A stretch of 64,000 nt of DNA from a bacterium (GTDB taxonomy: Bacteria; Electryoneota; RPQS01). A model generated the notes under the pieces. It was not told the origin of the DNA, searched no databases, and saw only the letters and a list, made by a program, of their open reading frames with translations. Every line of letters begins with the position of its first letter. Positions within the stretch are counted from its first letter, which is position 1. The stretch covers positions 362,929-426,928 of the forward strand of contig JAHDVH010000003.1 in the NCBI GenBank assembly GCA_023382385.1, in the 5' to 3' direction. This document shows positions 18,905 through 27,001 of this stretch, piece after piece. The translations under genes were made by a program, and so were the position numbers.

Positions 18905-18944
18905 GTGCGCTCACTTCACAAGTGATGTGAATACGGTGCGCACC
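18905..18944. promoter_or_regulatory. upstream activator region with paired GTGCGC boxes and a dyad
   Basis: GTGCGC at 18905-18910 and GTGCGCAC at 18936-18943 are 31 bases apart, about three helical turns. Between them lies the perfect dyad TCACTT-CAC-AAGTGA (18911-18925). This sits 55-110 bases upstream of the sigma54-type promoter, the usual place for enhancer-binding protein sites. The same core occurs in the dyad at 23672-23698 before the operon that encodes a sigma54 activator. Confidence 0.5.
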
Positions 18945-18948
18945 CCCT

Positions 18949-19701
18949 TTACAGGTGAATTTGGAGCCGTGCGCCGAATTCAGTCGGGACGATTTCGTAT
19001 GCTTTAACTGGTATTCGCAGAAAAGCAAGGTCAATCTGGGAGACTATATAAAGGGCTCCTGCAGCTAAGCCATAGGTCCACATTCGGCGGTGATGCGAGT
19101 CATAGGTTTCATACAAGCGCTCGACCGACGCGGAATCGGCTGCCAAGTAGTCCTTGCGAGCCGAGTTATTCTGGCTCAGCTCGCTGAGCCAAAGCGCCGT
19201 TACGCCTGCCTGTGCCGCAATGTAAATGAGTCCGCGAACGCTTCGGCCCTCTGCCAAGAAACCTGCACCCGGCAAGGCAAGATTCAGAAGCTGGGAGGAT
19301 GGTCTGGCTCCCTGCTGAATGGTAAACTCTCGAATCGCCGCCGTCGGCACATCCATTGTTCTGGTGGACATCCATTCCCGCTTGACGTCGTCAAACACGG
19401 TGCGAAACTTCGGACTGACCTGAATTGGGTCCAGCACCAGTGCGGAGTCGAGTTCGAGCGCTCTGGCGAAATGTGCGCGGGCCTCACTTTCCCGTTCCAG
19501 CATGATCAGTGAATAGCCCCCAAGCAGTTCGAGAGCAACTCTGTCTGTTGTAGGCAAATCTCCCTGTCGGTCGGCGCGCAACACGAGCAACTCGACTTGC
19601 TCATATTCGCCAAGACGAAAGAGCGAGTCGGCTTGCAAGCGGAGATTGTCTTGGGCGAACAGGCAGGAAACCAGAGAGAGTAGTGCGATGAGAAGTTTCA
19701 G
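18949..19701 (-). CDS. exported TPR-like protein with membrane segments; CTG start
   Basis: The conventional start would be a TTG at 19638, but the frame extends 21 codons upstream to a CTG at 19701. That adds a textbook signal sequence (LKLLIALLSLVSCLFAQ), and GGAGG stands six bases before the CTG. The CTG also overlaps the stop of the kinase gene as CTGA, matching the ATGA overlaps at the two upstream junctions. The 250-residue product has a helical repeat region like tetratricopeptides (SLIMLERESEARAHFARALEL) and a C-terminal part with two or three hydrophobic segments (LALPGAGFLAEGRSVRG). LVSC could serve as a lipobox. Function unknown; likely part of the kinase pathway. Confidence 0.75.
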   Translation of the reverse strand: MKLLIALLSLVSCLFAQDNLRLQADSLFRLGEYEQVELLVLRADRQGDLPTTDRVALELLGGYSLIMLERESEARAHFARALELDSALVLDPIQVSPKFRTVFDDVKREWMSTRTMDVPTAAIREFTIQQGARPSSQLLNLALPGAGFLAEGRSVRGLIYIAAQAGVTALWLSELSQNNSARKDYLAADSASVERLYETYDSHHRRMWTYGLAAGALYIVSQIDLAFLRIPVKAYEIVPTEFGARLQIHL

Positions 19702-21374
19702 TTGCCGCCTCCAGATTGTCGAACAGCAAGTTCTGAGGTTTGCAGGTTTGCGCGAATCGAAAGTGTTTCTCCTGCAGCGGCCTGCCAGTCAGTTTCGATG
19801 GCAGGGAGGCTTGGATGGGTGATGCGCAAATTGTGATCGCCCGGCAGCACAACGGGCATTCGATGCAACGGTGTCGTGCCAATCCGCTCTCCGTCAACAT
19901 ACACATCGCCCCACGGTTCGACCGATACGTCGAGATGCTGCACATAGTGATCGAGACTTACCGTCGTCCGAGTGTCCTGTCGTAAATCGATGGAGACTTG
20001 AATCGGAGGATACGCCGGATTGCGCAACAGCACCACGTGTCGACCCTCCGGCAGTTTAACGGGTGCCCCCAGTGGCGTGATGCCGAACTCCACTCCCTCC
20101 AATGACACACGTGCCCACGGAGTCGAGTCCAGAAACAGATTAAAGCTGTCTGTCGCAGCCGGTGCGTTAACGCGAGTCTGCATAGTCCGGTCGGAAGGGT
20201 CTGTCAAGCGTGCAGGAGTATCCTGTTTTGGTGGAGGTGGGAAAGATTGGGGAACACTGTCTCCGGCCGCGCGTCGCGCATCAGACACTTGCGAATTGGG
20301 CGACGCGGTTCCGGCAAGAGTCGATGCGGTGTCGCGGCGCGAGGATTCTGCTCCGTGCGCACTATCAATGGCAGAAGTAATGCTTTGGGCCCCAACAGAG
20401 TCTTGCGCGAGGCTCTGGGAATCAATCTGCGTCAGGTGGGTGTTGTTGCTTTCCACGACTTTGCGGGTAGGCCATAAGACGTAAGACAGCACTCCCAGAA
20501 TAATCGCAAGAAACAACGCAAGTGGGATAGTCCGCGAATGTGCCCTTTTGGTAACTCTCGCATCATGAGTATGACCGTTGAGGGAGTCGCGGGCTGCCTG
20601 CGCGGAGGCAGGTCGTTGCTCTGCCTCCTTTGAAAGACAAGTCTTGATTAACTTCTCAAGAGACTCGTCAAGCTCTGCCGCCTCAAGGCGACTCCAATCC
20701 GGCTCTTCTTCGCGGACGCGGCGCAACGATTCAAGCAGCGCGCCGGCATCAAAAGGATTCTCTCCGGTCGCGGCTTCGAAGAGCACGACGCCCACCGCAA
20801 ACAAATCTGAAAGCTCACTTGGTCCTTTGCCCCGCGCAACTTCGGGAGCAAGATAGGCGGGTGTTCCCACAATCGCCGTATGATAAGTCAACTTGGGAAC
20901 ATCGGCAAGCAGCGCTAAACTGAAATCCGTCAGCTTGAACTCGCCGCTCGAACTGCACAGAATGTTTTCCGGCTTGATGTCGCGATGCAAAATCCCGGAG
21001 GAGTGAAGTGCGCTCAAACCGGAACAAAGTGCCTCCGCAAGCCTGCGGACTTCTGACGGGGAGAGCTTCTTCTCTCGTGTCAGACGACTGCGCAGAGACT
21101 CGCCATCCACCCACTCGTGCACCATGTATGGACCCTCGGAAGGATCCTCGCCGACTTCGTAGATCTTGACCAGCTGCGGGTGATTCAATCGCGCAGCCGC
21201 TCTTGCTTCGCGTTCAAAGCGAGCGAGCAGTTCGGGATCTCCGGCCAAATGCGGATGGAGAATCTTCAGGAATACGTCACGATCCAGACGGGCGTCATGC
21301 GCGCGGTATGCCGCCGAAATGTCTCCTCTGGAAAGTAACTTGCGGTCGGTGAGTCGCTCCCTCAGCGCTCTCAT
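19698..21374 (-). CDS. membrane Ser/Thr protein kinase with two PEGA domains
   Basis: Residues 1-270 form a Hanks-type kinase: lysine in VFLKIL, glutamate in FEREARAA, and HRDIKPENIL. The metal-binding motif reads DFS rather than DFG, and the glycine loop (LLSRGDISAAY) is poor, so activity may be low or altered. A membrane helix at about 280-300 is followed by a Ser/Thr/Pro-rich linker and two PEGA domains (EFGITPLGAPVKLPEG; VDGERIGTTPLHR) outside the membrane. The ATG at 21374 overlaps the activator stop by four bases. Coupled to a sigma54 activator, it may pass an envelope signal to transcription. Confidence 0.9.
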   Translation of the reverse strand: MRALRERLTDRKLLSRGDISAAYRAHDARLDRDVFLKILHPHLAGDPELLARFEREARAAARLNHPQLVKIYEVGEDPSEGPYMVHEWVDGESLRSRLTREKKLSPSEVRRLAEALCSGLSALHSSGILHRDIKPENILCSSSGEFKLTDFSLALLADVPKLTYHTAIVGTPAYLAPEVARGKGPSELSDLFAVGVVLFEAATGENPFDAGALLESLRRVREEEPDWSRLEAAELDESLEKLIKTCLSKEAEQRPASAQAARDSLNGHTHDARVTKRAHSRTIPLALFLAIILGVLSYVLWPTRKVVESNNTHLTQIDSQSLAQDSVGAQSITSAIDSAHGAESSRRDTASTLAGTASPNSQVSDARRAAGDSVPQSFPPPPKQDTPARLTDPSDRTMQTRVNAPAATDSFNLFLDSTPWARVSLEGVEFGITPLGAPVKLPEGRHVVLLRNPAYPPIQVSIDLRQDTRTTVSLDHYVQHLDVSVEPWGDVYVDGERIGTTPLHRMPVVLPGDHNLRITHPSLPAIETDWQAAAGETLSIRANLQTSELAVRQSGGGN

Positions 21375-22819
21375 TGCGAGTCTTGTTCCCCCCACTCTTT
21401 GAGCTTATAGTGAAGGTAGCGGCGGGAGATCCCGAGTAACTGAGCGGCACGCGACCGGTTTCCGCCGCAGAGCGACAGCACTTGAAGGATGTGAACCTTC
21501 TCCGCCGCTTTCCAGCTCCAGTCCTCCCCTGCGGACGACGCGCTGGCGATTGCCTGATGGGAAATGTCCTCCGCTTCAATGCGGTCGCTGCGTGTAATTA
21601 CTGCCGCTCGGACAATCGTGTTTTCGAGTTCGCGCACGTTCCCGGGCCACGTGTAAGACTGCAGGCGCCGCAGCGCCTCGGGTGAGATTCCTGTGACGTG
21701 ATTGCCGAGTTTGCGCAGGAAGTGGTGAACAAGGAAGGGAATATCCGAAAGCCGGTCGCGCAATGGAGGGACCGATATCGGAAGGATATACAACCGATAG
21801 TAGAGATCCTCGCGGAAGTTGCCGGACTGAATCTCTGCCTGAAGATTCTTATTGGTCGCCGTCAGAATACGAACGTTGGCCTTGCGCACCTCCGTATCCC
21901 CCACCCGCCTGTATTCGGACTCTTGCAGAAAACGAAGCAACTTGGCCTGCAGCGGGGCCGGGATATCCGCAACTTCATCGAGAAAGAGTGTTCCGCCTTC
22001 CGCCGCTTCGACCAATCCTTCCTTATCCGCAACCGCTCCCGTAAAAGAACCGCGTTTGTGGCCGAAGAGTTCGCTCTCAAACAATTCGGCGGAGACGTTT
22101 CCGCAATACAGCGCCAGAAAGGGCTTTCCCGAACGCTGGGACGTGCGATGAATTTCGCGCGCAACCAGCTCCTTGCCTGTCCCTGATTCACCGGTGATAA
22201 TGACGGGCAAGTCACTGGCGGCAACGCGGTCAATCAGGCTATACAACTCGCGGATTGCCGGACTGTCGCCAACTATCAGATTCTTGCTGCCGCGTGACTT
22301 CAGTGCGGCGATTTCGTTTTGGACGTGTTCAAAACGACGGGCGTTTTCAATCGCGAGTGTGGCAAAGGCCGCGAGCGTGGAGAGCGGGGCCAGATTCTCT
22401 TTGCGAAAGAGGTCGCGGTCCGAGCGGCTGTCCAGATAGAGGGCGCCTTCGATGGCATGCCGGCCCGAGAGCGGGAGAATGACTGCAGACTGAATGTGTT
22501 GGAGAATGATTGAAGACTTGCCGGAGAATCGCGGGTCTTCCACCGCGCTCTCTGTCAGTATCGGCTTGTTGCTCGAGATGACTTCCCGGACCAACGATTG
22601 CGAAACGTCTTCTACGCTGCGAATGTCGCCGCGTCTGGAAAACGAAGCGGCTAACTGAAGCTGGGTGCCCGTCGACAGAATAACCACCGCAGTTTCCGCG
22701 TGCATGGCCTGCGCCGCCGTCTCGAGAATCGCAGAAAATACCTCCTCCAGCGGCCGCAGCTCAAGGAGCTTCTGGCCTGCAGCGAGGACTTGCTCAGCGG
22801 TTAGAAGACCGGTGCTCAT
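21371..22819 (-). CDS. sigma54-dependent transcriptional activator with GAF domain
   Basis: The 482-residue protein has an N-terminal GAF sensory domain (about 20-165), an AAA+ domain with Walker A GESGTGKE (210-217), GSFTGA loop (257-262) and Walker B GTLFLDE (276-282), and a C-terminal Fis-type HTH (AAQLLGISRRYLHYKLKEW). The GSFTGA loop contacts sigma54, so it should drive -24/-12 promoters. There is no receiver domain; control through GAF ligand or the coupled kinase is plausible. Its start overlaps the upstream lipoprotein stop by four bases. The nearby sigma54-type promoter at 18836-18851 is a likely target. Confidence 0.92.
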   Translation of the reverse strand: MSTGLLTAEQVLAAGQKLLELRPLEEVFSAILETAAQAMHAETAVVILSTGTQLQLAASFSRRGDIRSVEDVSQSLVREVISSNKPILTESAVEDPRFSGKSSIILQHIQSAVILPLSGRHAIEGALYLDSRSDRDLFRKENLAPLSTLAAFATLAIENARRFEHVQNEIAALKSRGSKNLIVGDSPAIRELYSLIDRVAASDLPVIITGESGTGKELVAREIHRTSQRSGKPFLALYCGNVSAELFESELFGHKRGSFTGAVADKEGLVEAAEGGTLFLDEVADIPAPLQAKLLRFLQESEYRRVGDTEVRKANVRILTATNKNLQAEIQSGNFREDLYYRLYILPISVPPLRDRLSDIPFLVHHFLRKLGNHVTGISPEALRRLQSYTWPGNVRELENTIVRAAVITRSDRIEAEDISHQAIASASSAGEDWSWKAAEKVHILQVLSLCGGNRSRAAQLLGISRRYLHYKLKEWGEQDSQ

Positions 22820-23574
22820 GGTGCTGATGCCTCAACAAGAAAGTAGCCCTCACGTGAGCGCGTCGAATTGTTGAAGTCGTCGTAAACAAAAAGCGTCCAG
22901 TAGTAGTCGTCGTCTTCCAGCGAATCCGGAACCTGCACAGATGTGTTCGAGGATGGCAGCGTATCCGACACCCAGACACGCACAACGATCGAGAATTCAA
23001 GGATGCGATCCACTGCCGCCTGATAGCGGAACGGATAGAATGCACTGAACGGCTGCCAAACCAACTCGGGGAAAGGGCCGGCAACCTGATTGGAATCGGG
23101 TGACTCTACAACTGGCGTTTCCTGCAACACTCGGAACAGAAAGGTGGGACCCACCGCGTGGCTATCCTCAGGAGTATAGACCACAAAAGTAAACGGCTGA
23201 CCTACGACTGATTCGAGACGGTTATCAGAAAAATAAGACGAAGAAAAGGAGGCGGCCCAGCGCGCGTCATTCGTCAGCGACATTCGGACCGGCGCTCGAG
23301 TCTTGTATCGCACCTTCACCGAGTCAATCTCAATTACTGAGTCCGGCCACAGCTCCGTTAACACCGAATACGAGTCTGTAGTCGGAAACAACCGAGCAGT
23401 GTGCACGCTGCGCACACGAGTCTGAAATGTCGGCACAGGCAGCTCTTCCGGCGGAATTACGGGCGGTCGATAGTTTTCGGAAGCAGGATCGAGCGGGTTG
23501 TCGTGCGGGGCCGAGCAGGCCAACAGCAGTCCAAAGCAGGATATAAGTAAATATATTTTATAATTTTGAATCAT
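22816..23574 (-). CDS. lipoprotein of unknown function
   Basis: From the ATG at 23574 the 252-residue product has a lipoprotein signal (CFGLLLACSAP) followed by HDNPLDPASENY, a start seen in many FCB lipoproteins. The rest looks like two beta-sandwich modules (fibronectin III-like: VKVRYKTRAPVRMSL; YWTLFVYDDFNNS). It is the first gene of the four-gene coupled operon and may be the envelope sensor or a ligand partner of the kinase PEGA domains; that is inferred from position only. Confidence 0.75.
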   Translation of the reverse strand: MIQNYKIYLLISCFGLLLACSAPHDNPLDPASENYRPPVIPPEELPVPTFQTRVRSVHTARLFPTTDSYSVLTELWPDSVIEIDSVKVRYKTRAPVRMSLTNDARWAASFSSSYFSDNRLESVVGQPFTFVVYTPEDSHAVGPTFLFRVLQETPVVESPDSNQVAGPFPELVWQPFSAFYPFRYQAAVDRILEFSIVVRVWVSDTLPSSNTSVQVPDSLEDDDYYWTLFVYDDFNNSTRSREGYFLVEASAP

Positions 23575-23671
23575 AATCGATCGTTGCTGAGGTTGCTCTG
23601 GTAAGCTCAACCGGTGATGTTCTTCCTTTTGGAGCTTAGACACGGTAGTTCGCAGGAAGGTTGAATCGACC

Positions 23672-23698
23672 ATGCGCACATGTGCACTTGGTGCGCAT
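23672..23698. promoter_or_regulatory. inverted repeat ATGCGCA / TGCGCAT upstream of the lipoprotein-activator operon
   Basis: Two perfect 7-base arms surround a 13-base centre that itself holds GTGCAC. It lies about 100 bases before the lipoprotein start. The GTGCGCA core is shared with the boxes at 18905-18944, so autoregulation by the encoded activator is possible. Confidence 0.45.
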
Positions 23699-24159
23699 TT
23701 CCCTCATAATATAGCCAATTCTTACAAAACATGCGCCGCTTTGCTGCTTGCCTGAAGCAGGCCCCGATTCTCATACTGCAAATGAGTTCTATCAGGCAAA
23801 TTCCTGAGCTATCGAGAAGATGAATGACAAGCAAGATATTCACAAAACGACACAATTGCTCCTTACAACAAACAATCTCCATTTCTTGTGACAAAGTCGC
23901 TTTAGGAACGAATTCCACAACGCTCAAATCAGACCAAGGAGGGCCAATTCTAAACTTCTGCTATGTTCAAATTGCGCTTTCGCAGGCGCTTGATTTTCCT
24001 TGCTTGCCGAACACTCCATCACGCGCAAGCGATTCGCGGAAGTTTGCAGACTCTCTTTTGCATGTGTATATTAATAGATATCAATCATTGCTGGAAACCG
24101 CGCGACGGGCAAGTAGAAATGTTTTGAGTCCGTCGAGCGCAGCATAGACCGGAGGCTGC
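23699..24159. other. intergenic region between divergent operons
   Basis: No supportable gene. It must contain the plus-strand promoter for the oxidoreductase operon; TATATT at about 24067 preceded by TTGCAG 17 bases upstream is the best candidate. The plus-strand frame at 23824-24147 looks random in composition. Confidence 0.4.
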
Positions 24160-24399
24160 ATGTCTGAACCAACAACTCCCAGTGTGGAGATCGCTCCTCA
24201 TCTGTGCAAAGCCTGTTTGCGCTGTATCGAGGTTTGCAAACCGGGCGTCATCGAGACGAATCTCGAACGCGCGTTTAATGAGTTAGGTTATCAGTGGGTA
24301 GAGTATAAGGGAGACGGCTGCACGGGCTGCGGCGCATGCTTCTACGCATGCCCCGAGCCGGGCGCGATCATTGTATTCAAGAAAGGCAGTGCGGCCTGA
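24160..24399 (+). CDS. 2-oxoacid:ferredoxin oxidoreductase, ferredoxin-like delta subunit
   Basis: A 79-residue protein with two 4Fe-4S motifs, CKACLRCIEVCKP and CTGCGACFYACPEP. It carries electrons from the TPP subunit to ferredoxin. GGAGG stands before the ATG. It is 15 bases upstream of the alpha subunit gene; the delta-alpha-beta order is usual for VOR/KOR type enzymes. Confidence 0.92.
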   Translation: MSEPTTPSVEIAPHLCKACLRCIEVCKPGVIETNLERAFNELGYQWVEYKGDGCTGCGACFYACPEPGAIIVFKKGSAA

Positions 24400-24414
24400 G
24401 CCAAAGGAAAGAGT

Positions 24415-25458
24415 ATGGAATTAATCAAAGCAAACGAAGCGGTTGTCAAGGCCGCGATTCTGGCAGGATGCACGCAGTACTACGGTTATCCGATTACTCC
24501 TGCATCAGAAGTGGCGATGGCCGCTGCCAAATATCTGCCTAAGATCGGTGGAACGTTTTTGCAGGCAGAGTCGGAAGTCGCCGCAATTAATATGGTATAT
24601 GGAGCGGCTGGTGCCGGCGCTCGGGTCATGACGGCATCATCCGGCCCGGGTATTTCGCTAAAGCAAGAAGGCATCTCCTATATCGCTGCGGCGGAGTTAC
24701 CTTGTGTGATCGTGGACGTCATGCGCGCCGGACCGGGTTTAGGAAATATCTGGCCGGAGCAAGGTGACTACATGCAGGTCGTTCACGGAGGCGGACATGG
24801 CAACTACAAGACGCTGGTGTTCCTGCCGAACTGCGCTCAGGAAATGGCGGATCTTACGATTCTGGCTTTCGAACTTGCCGACAAATATCGGATTCCCGCC
24901 TACATCCTGACCGATGCTTACATCGGGCAGATGATGGAGCCCGTTGAGTTCCCGACGAAGACAGTGCATCCGCCGCGCAAAGACTGGGCGCTCTATGCCG
25001 ACCATGAGTCCAAGGAGCACCTAATCTCTTCAATTCACATGAGCACCGAAGACCTTGAAAAGCATAACCTGCATTTGCAGGCGAAGTATGCCGAAATCGA
25101 GGCCAATGAAGTCCGCTATCAGGAAATCGAAGTGGACGATGCCGAGTTGGTCATGATTGGCTACGGGTTCATTTCGAGACTCCTGCAATCCGTGCTCGAA
25201 ACGCTGCGCGAAGAAGGACACAAGGTCGGATTGCTCAGGCCAATAACCGCGTTCCCTTTCCCCTCCGTCCGTATTGAAGAGCTTGCGGACCGAGGAAAGG
25301 CTTTTCTCAATGTTGAATTGTCCAACGGGCAGATGCTCCGCGATGTGCAACTGGCAGTGGGCAGAAAGACGCCGGTTCATTTCTATAACCGTATGGGCGG
25401 AATGGTTCCGTCAGTCGAAGAGCTGACGAACGTTGCGCGCCGATACTTGACGAAGTAG
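24415..25458 (+). CDS. 2-oxoacid:ferredoxin oxidoreductase alpha subunit (VorB/KorA type)
   Basis: The 347-residue protein begins [27 protein letters not shown], the pyrimidine-binding domain of the alpha subunit (shown partly; residues 6-32), and contains [13 protein letters not shown] and RAGPGLGN. It acts with the beta/gamma subunit in CoA-dependent, ferredoxin-linked decarboxylation of a 2-oxoacid. The VOR (branched-chain) and KOR (2-oxoglutarate) types cannot be separated by eye. The direction may be oxidative or reductive. Confidence 0.9.
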   Translation: MELIKANEAVVKAAILAGCTQYYGYPITPASEVAMAAAKYLPKIGGTFLQAESEVAAINMVYGAAGAGARVMTASSGPGISLKQEGISYIAAAELPCVIVDVMRAGPGLGNIWPEQGDYMQVVHGGGHGNYKTLVFLPNCAQEMADLTILAFELADKYRIPAYILTDAYIGQMMEPVEFPTKTVHPPRKDWALYADHESKEHLISSIHMSTEDLEKHNLHLQAKYAEIEANEVRYQEIEVDDAELVMIGYGFISRLLQSVLETLREEGHKVGLLRPITAFPFPSVRIEELADRGKAFLNVELSNGQMLRDVQLAVGRKTPVHFYNRMGGMVPSVEELTNVARRYLTK

Positions 25459-25468
25459 GAGGATAGCG

Positions 25469-26926
25469 ATGTCGCAACAAGTTCTGGAAAAACCCCATTC
25501 CTTCTACGATAAGTTTGAGCGCAAGGGAGGACCGCAGAAGACCACGCACTACTGTCCGGGCTGCGGTCACGGCAATGTGCACAAACTGATTGCCGAAACC
25601 ATTGATGAAATGGGACTCGCGGACAACACGGTATTCGTGTCTCCCGTAGGCTGCTCAGTCTTTGCATATTACTACTTTGATGTCGGCAACATTCAGGCCG
25701 CACATGGCCGGGCTCCTGCGGTCGGCACCGGAGTCAAGCGTACGCGCCACAATTCCATCGTCATCTCGTATCAGGGTGACGGTGACCTCGCTTCCATCGG
25801 CACCGCTGAGATTATTCATGCGGCAAATCGCGGCGAGCAGATGACTGTGTTCTTCATCAACAACGGCATCTACGGAATGACCGGCGGTCAAATGGCTGCG
25901 ACCAGTCTGTTGGGTCAGAAGACCGCAACGACACCGTATGGCAGAACAGTGGAAAATGAGGGCTACCCAATCCACATGGCCGAAGTCATTGCCACGCTCG
26001 AAGCGCCCGTGTTCGTGGCCCGCACGCATCTCGCCGACTTGAAAGGCATCATGAACACGCGCAAGTGCGTCCGCAAGGCGGTTGAAGCACAGGTTAAGGG
26101 GAAAGGATTCACGTTTGTCGAGATTCTCTCTCCCTGCCCGACCGGCTGGAAGATGGACACGCAGACGGCATGCGAGTATATCCTGTCGCAAATGCTGCCG
26201 GTGTTCCCTGACAAGGTCTTCAAGGATGTCATCGCCGAACGCGAAAGTTATTTCAGAGAGAACATCGAGCTTACGGATGAACAAATCCTCGAGACGCTGG
26301 AACTCGGGCAACTTGGCGAGCCGTTTCCCTATGTCAAGGATTTTGTCGAGAATTTCCCGACTACGAAGTTCAAGTTCGCGGGTTTTGGCGGACAAGGCGT
26401 CTTGACAGCGGGCGCGATTCTGGCCGCCCTCGGCATGCAGGAACATCTTAAGGTTTCGTGGATTCCGTCTTATGGACCGGAAATGCGTGGCGGGACCGCG
26501 AATGCTTCTGTGGTCTTATCGACGAAACCGGTCGGCTCGCCGATGGTGGTGAAGCCGGATGTGCTGGCGGTCATGAATGACCCCTCAATGGACGCCTTTG
26601 AAGCTACGGTGCGACCCGGCGGGTTGATGATTGTGAACAACACAATCATTTCACGAAAGGCCAAACGCACCGACATCGATGTGCTCTATATGCCTTTGAC
26701 TGGTATCGCGGATGAACTGGGGCTGAAAGCCTCCGCAAACATGGTGCTGCTCGGCGCCTATCTCGAATACAGCAAGCTCTTGCCGGTTGAGCATCTCAAG
26801 CAGATTGTTCCCAAGGGACTGAAACGCAAACAGCTGGGCGAGCAGAACATTGTCGCCGTCGAAGCGGGCGCAAAGTGGATTCGCGACAACGTCAAGCGCA
26901 AAGTTGCGGAACCCGCGCTGGCATAG
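25469..26926 (+). CDS. 2-oxoacid:ferredoxin oxidoreductase beta-gamma fusion
   Basis: Residues 1-285 are the TPP-binding beta subunit: HYCPGCGHGN, VGCSVF, the TPP motif GDGDLASIG to NNGIYGMTGGQ. From about residue 300 the gamma subunit begins (FKFAGFGGQGVLTAG, WIPSYGPEMRGGTAN). These are usually separate genes, so the 485-residue product is a fusion. With the delta and alpha genes it makes a complete enzyme. Confidence 0.92.
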   Translation: MSQQVLEKPHSFYDKFERKGGPQKTTHYCPGCGHGNVHKLIAETIDEMGLADNTVFVSPVGCSVFAYYYFDVGNIQAAHGRAPAVGTGVKRTRHNSIVISYQGDGDLASIGTAEIIHAANRGEQMTVFFINNGIYGMTGGQMAATSLLGQKTATTPYGRTVENEGYPIHMAEVIATLEAPVFVARTHLADLKGIMNTRKCVRKAVEAQVKGKGFTFVEILSPCPTGWKMDTQTACEYILSQMLPVFPDKVFKDVIAERESYFRENIELTDEQILETLELGQLGEPFPYVKDFVENFPTTKFKFAGFGGQGVLTAGAILAALGMQEHLKVSWIPSYGPEMRGGTANASVVLSTKPVGSPMVVKPDVLAVMNDPSMDAFEATVRPGGLMIVNNTIISRKAKRTDIDVLYMPLTGIADELGLKASANMVLLGAYLEYSKLLPVEHLKQIVPKGLKRKQLGEQNIVAVEAGAKWIRDNVKRKVAEPALA

Positions 26927-26951
26927 AGAGAATCATCGTCAGTTATGTAAA

Positions 26952-26978
26952 AGGGCTTGCCGTTCGGCAAGCCCTTTC
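26952..26978. terminator. bidirectional terminator between oxidoreductase and malic enzyme genes
   Basis: AAGGGCTTGCC and GGCAAGCCCTT form an 11-pair stem with a GTTC loop. The T-run is better on the minus strand (CCCTTTTACA), serving the malic enzyme gene. Confidence 0.8.
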
Positions 26979-27001
26979 GATTGATACGTATCTCTATAGT
27001 G

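Noticed and set aside
23824..24147. A 107-residue plus-strand frame before the oxidoreductase operon
   Set aside because: Composition is unlike the neighbours and it covers the region where the operon promoter must lie.
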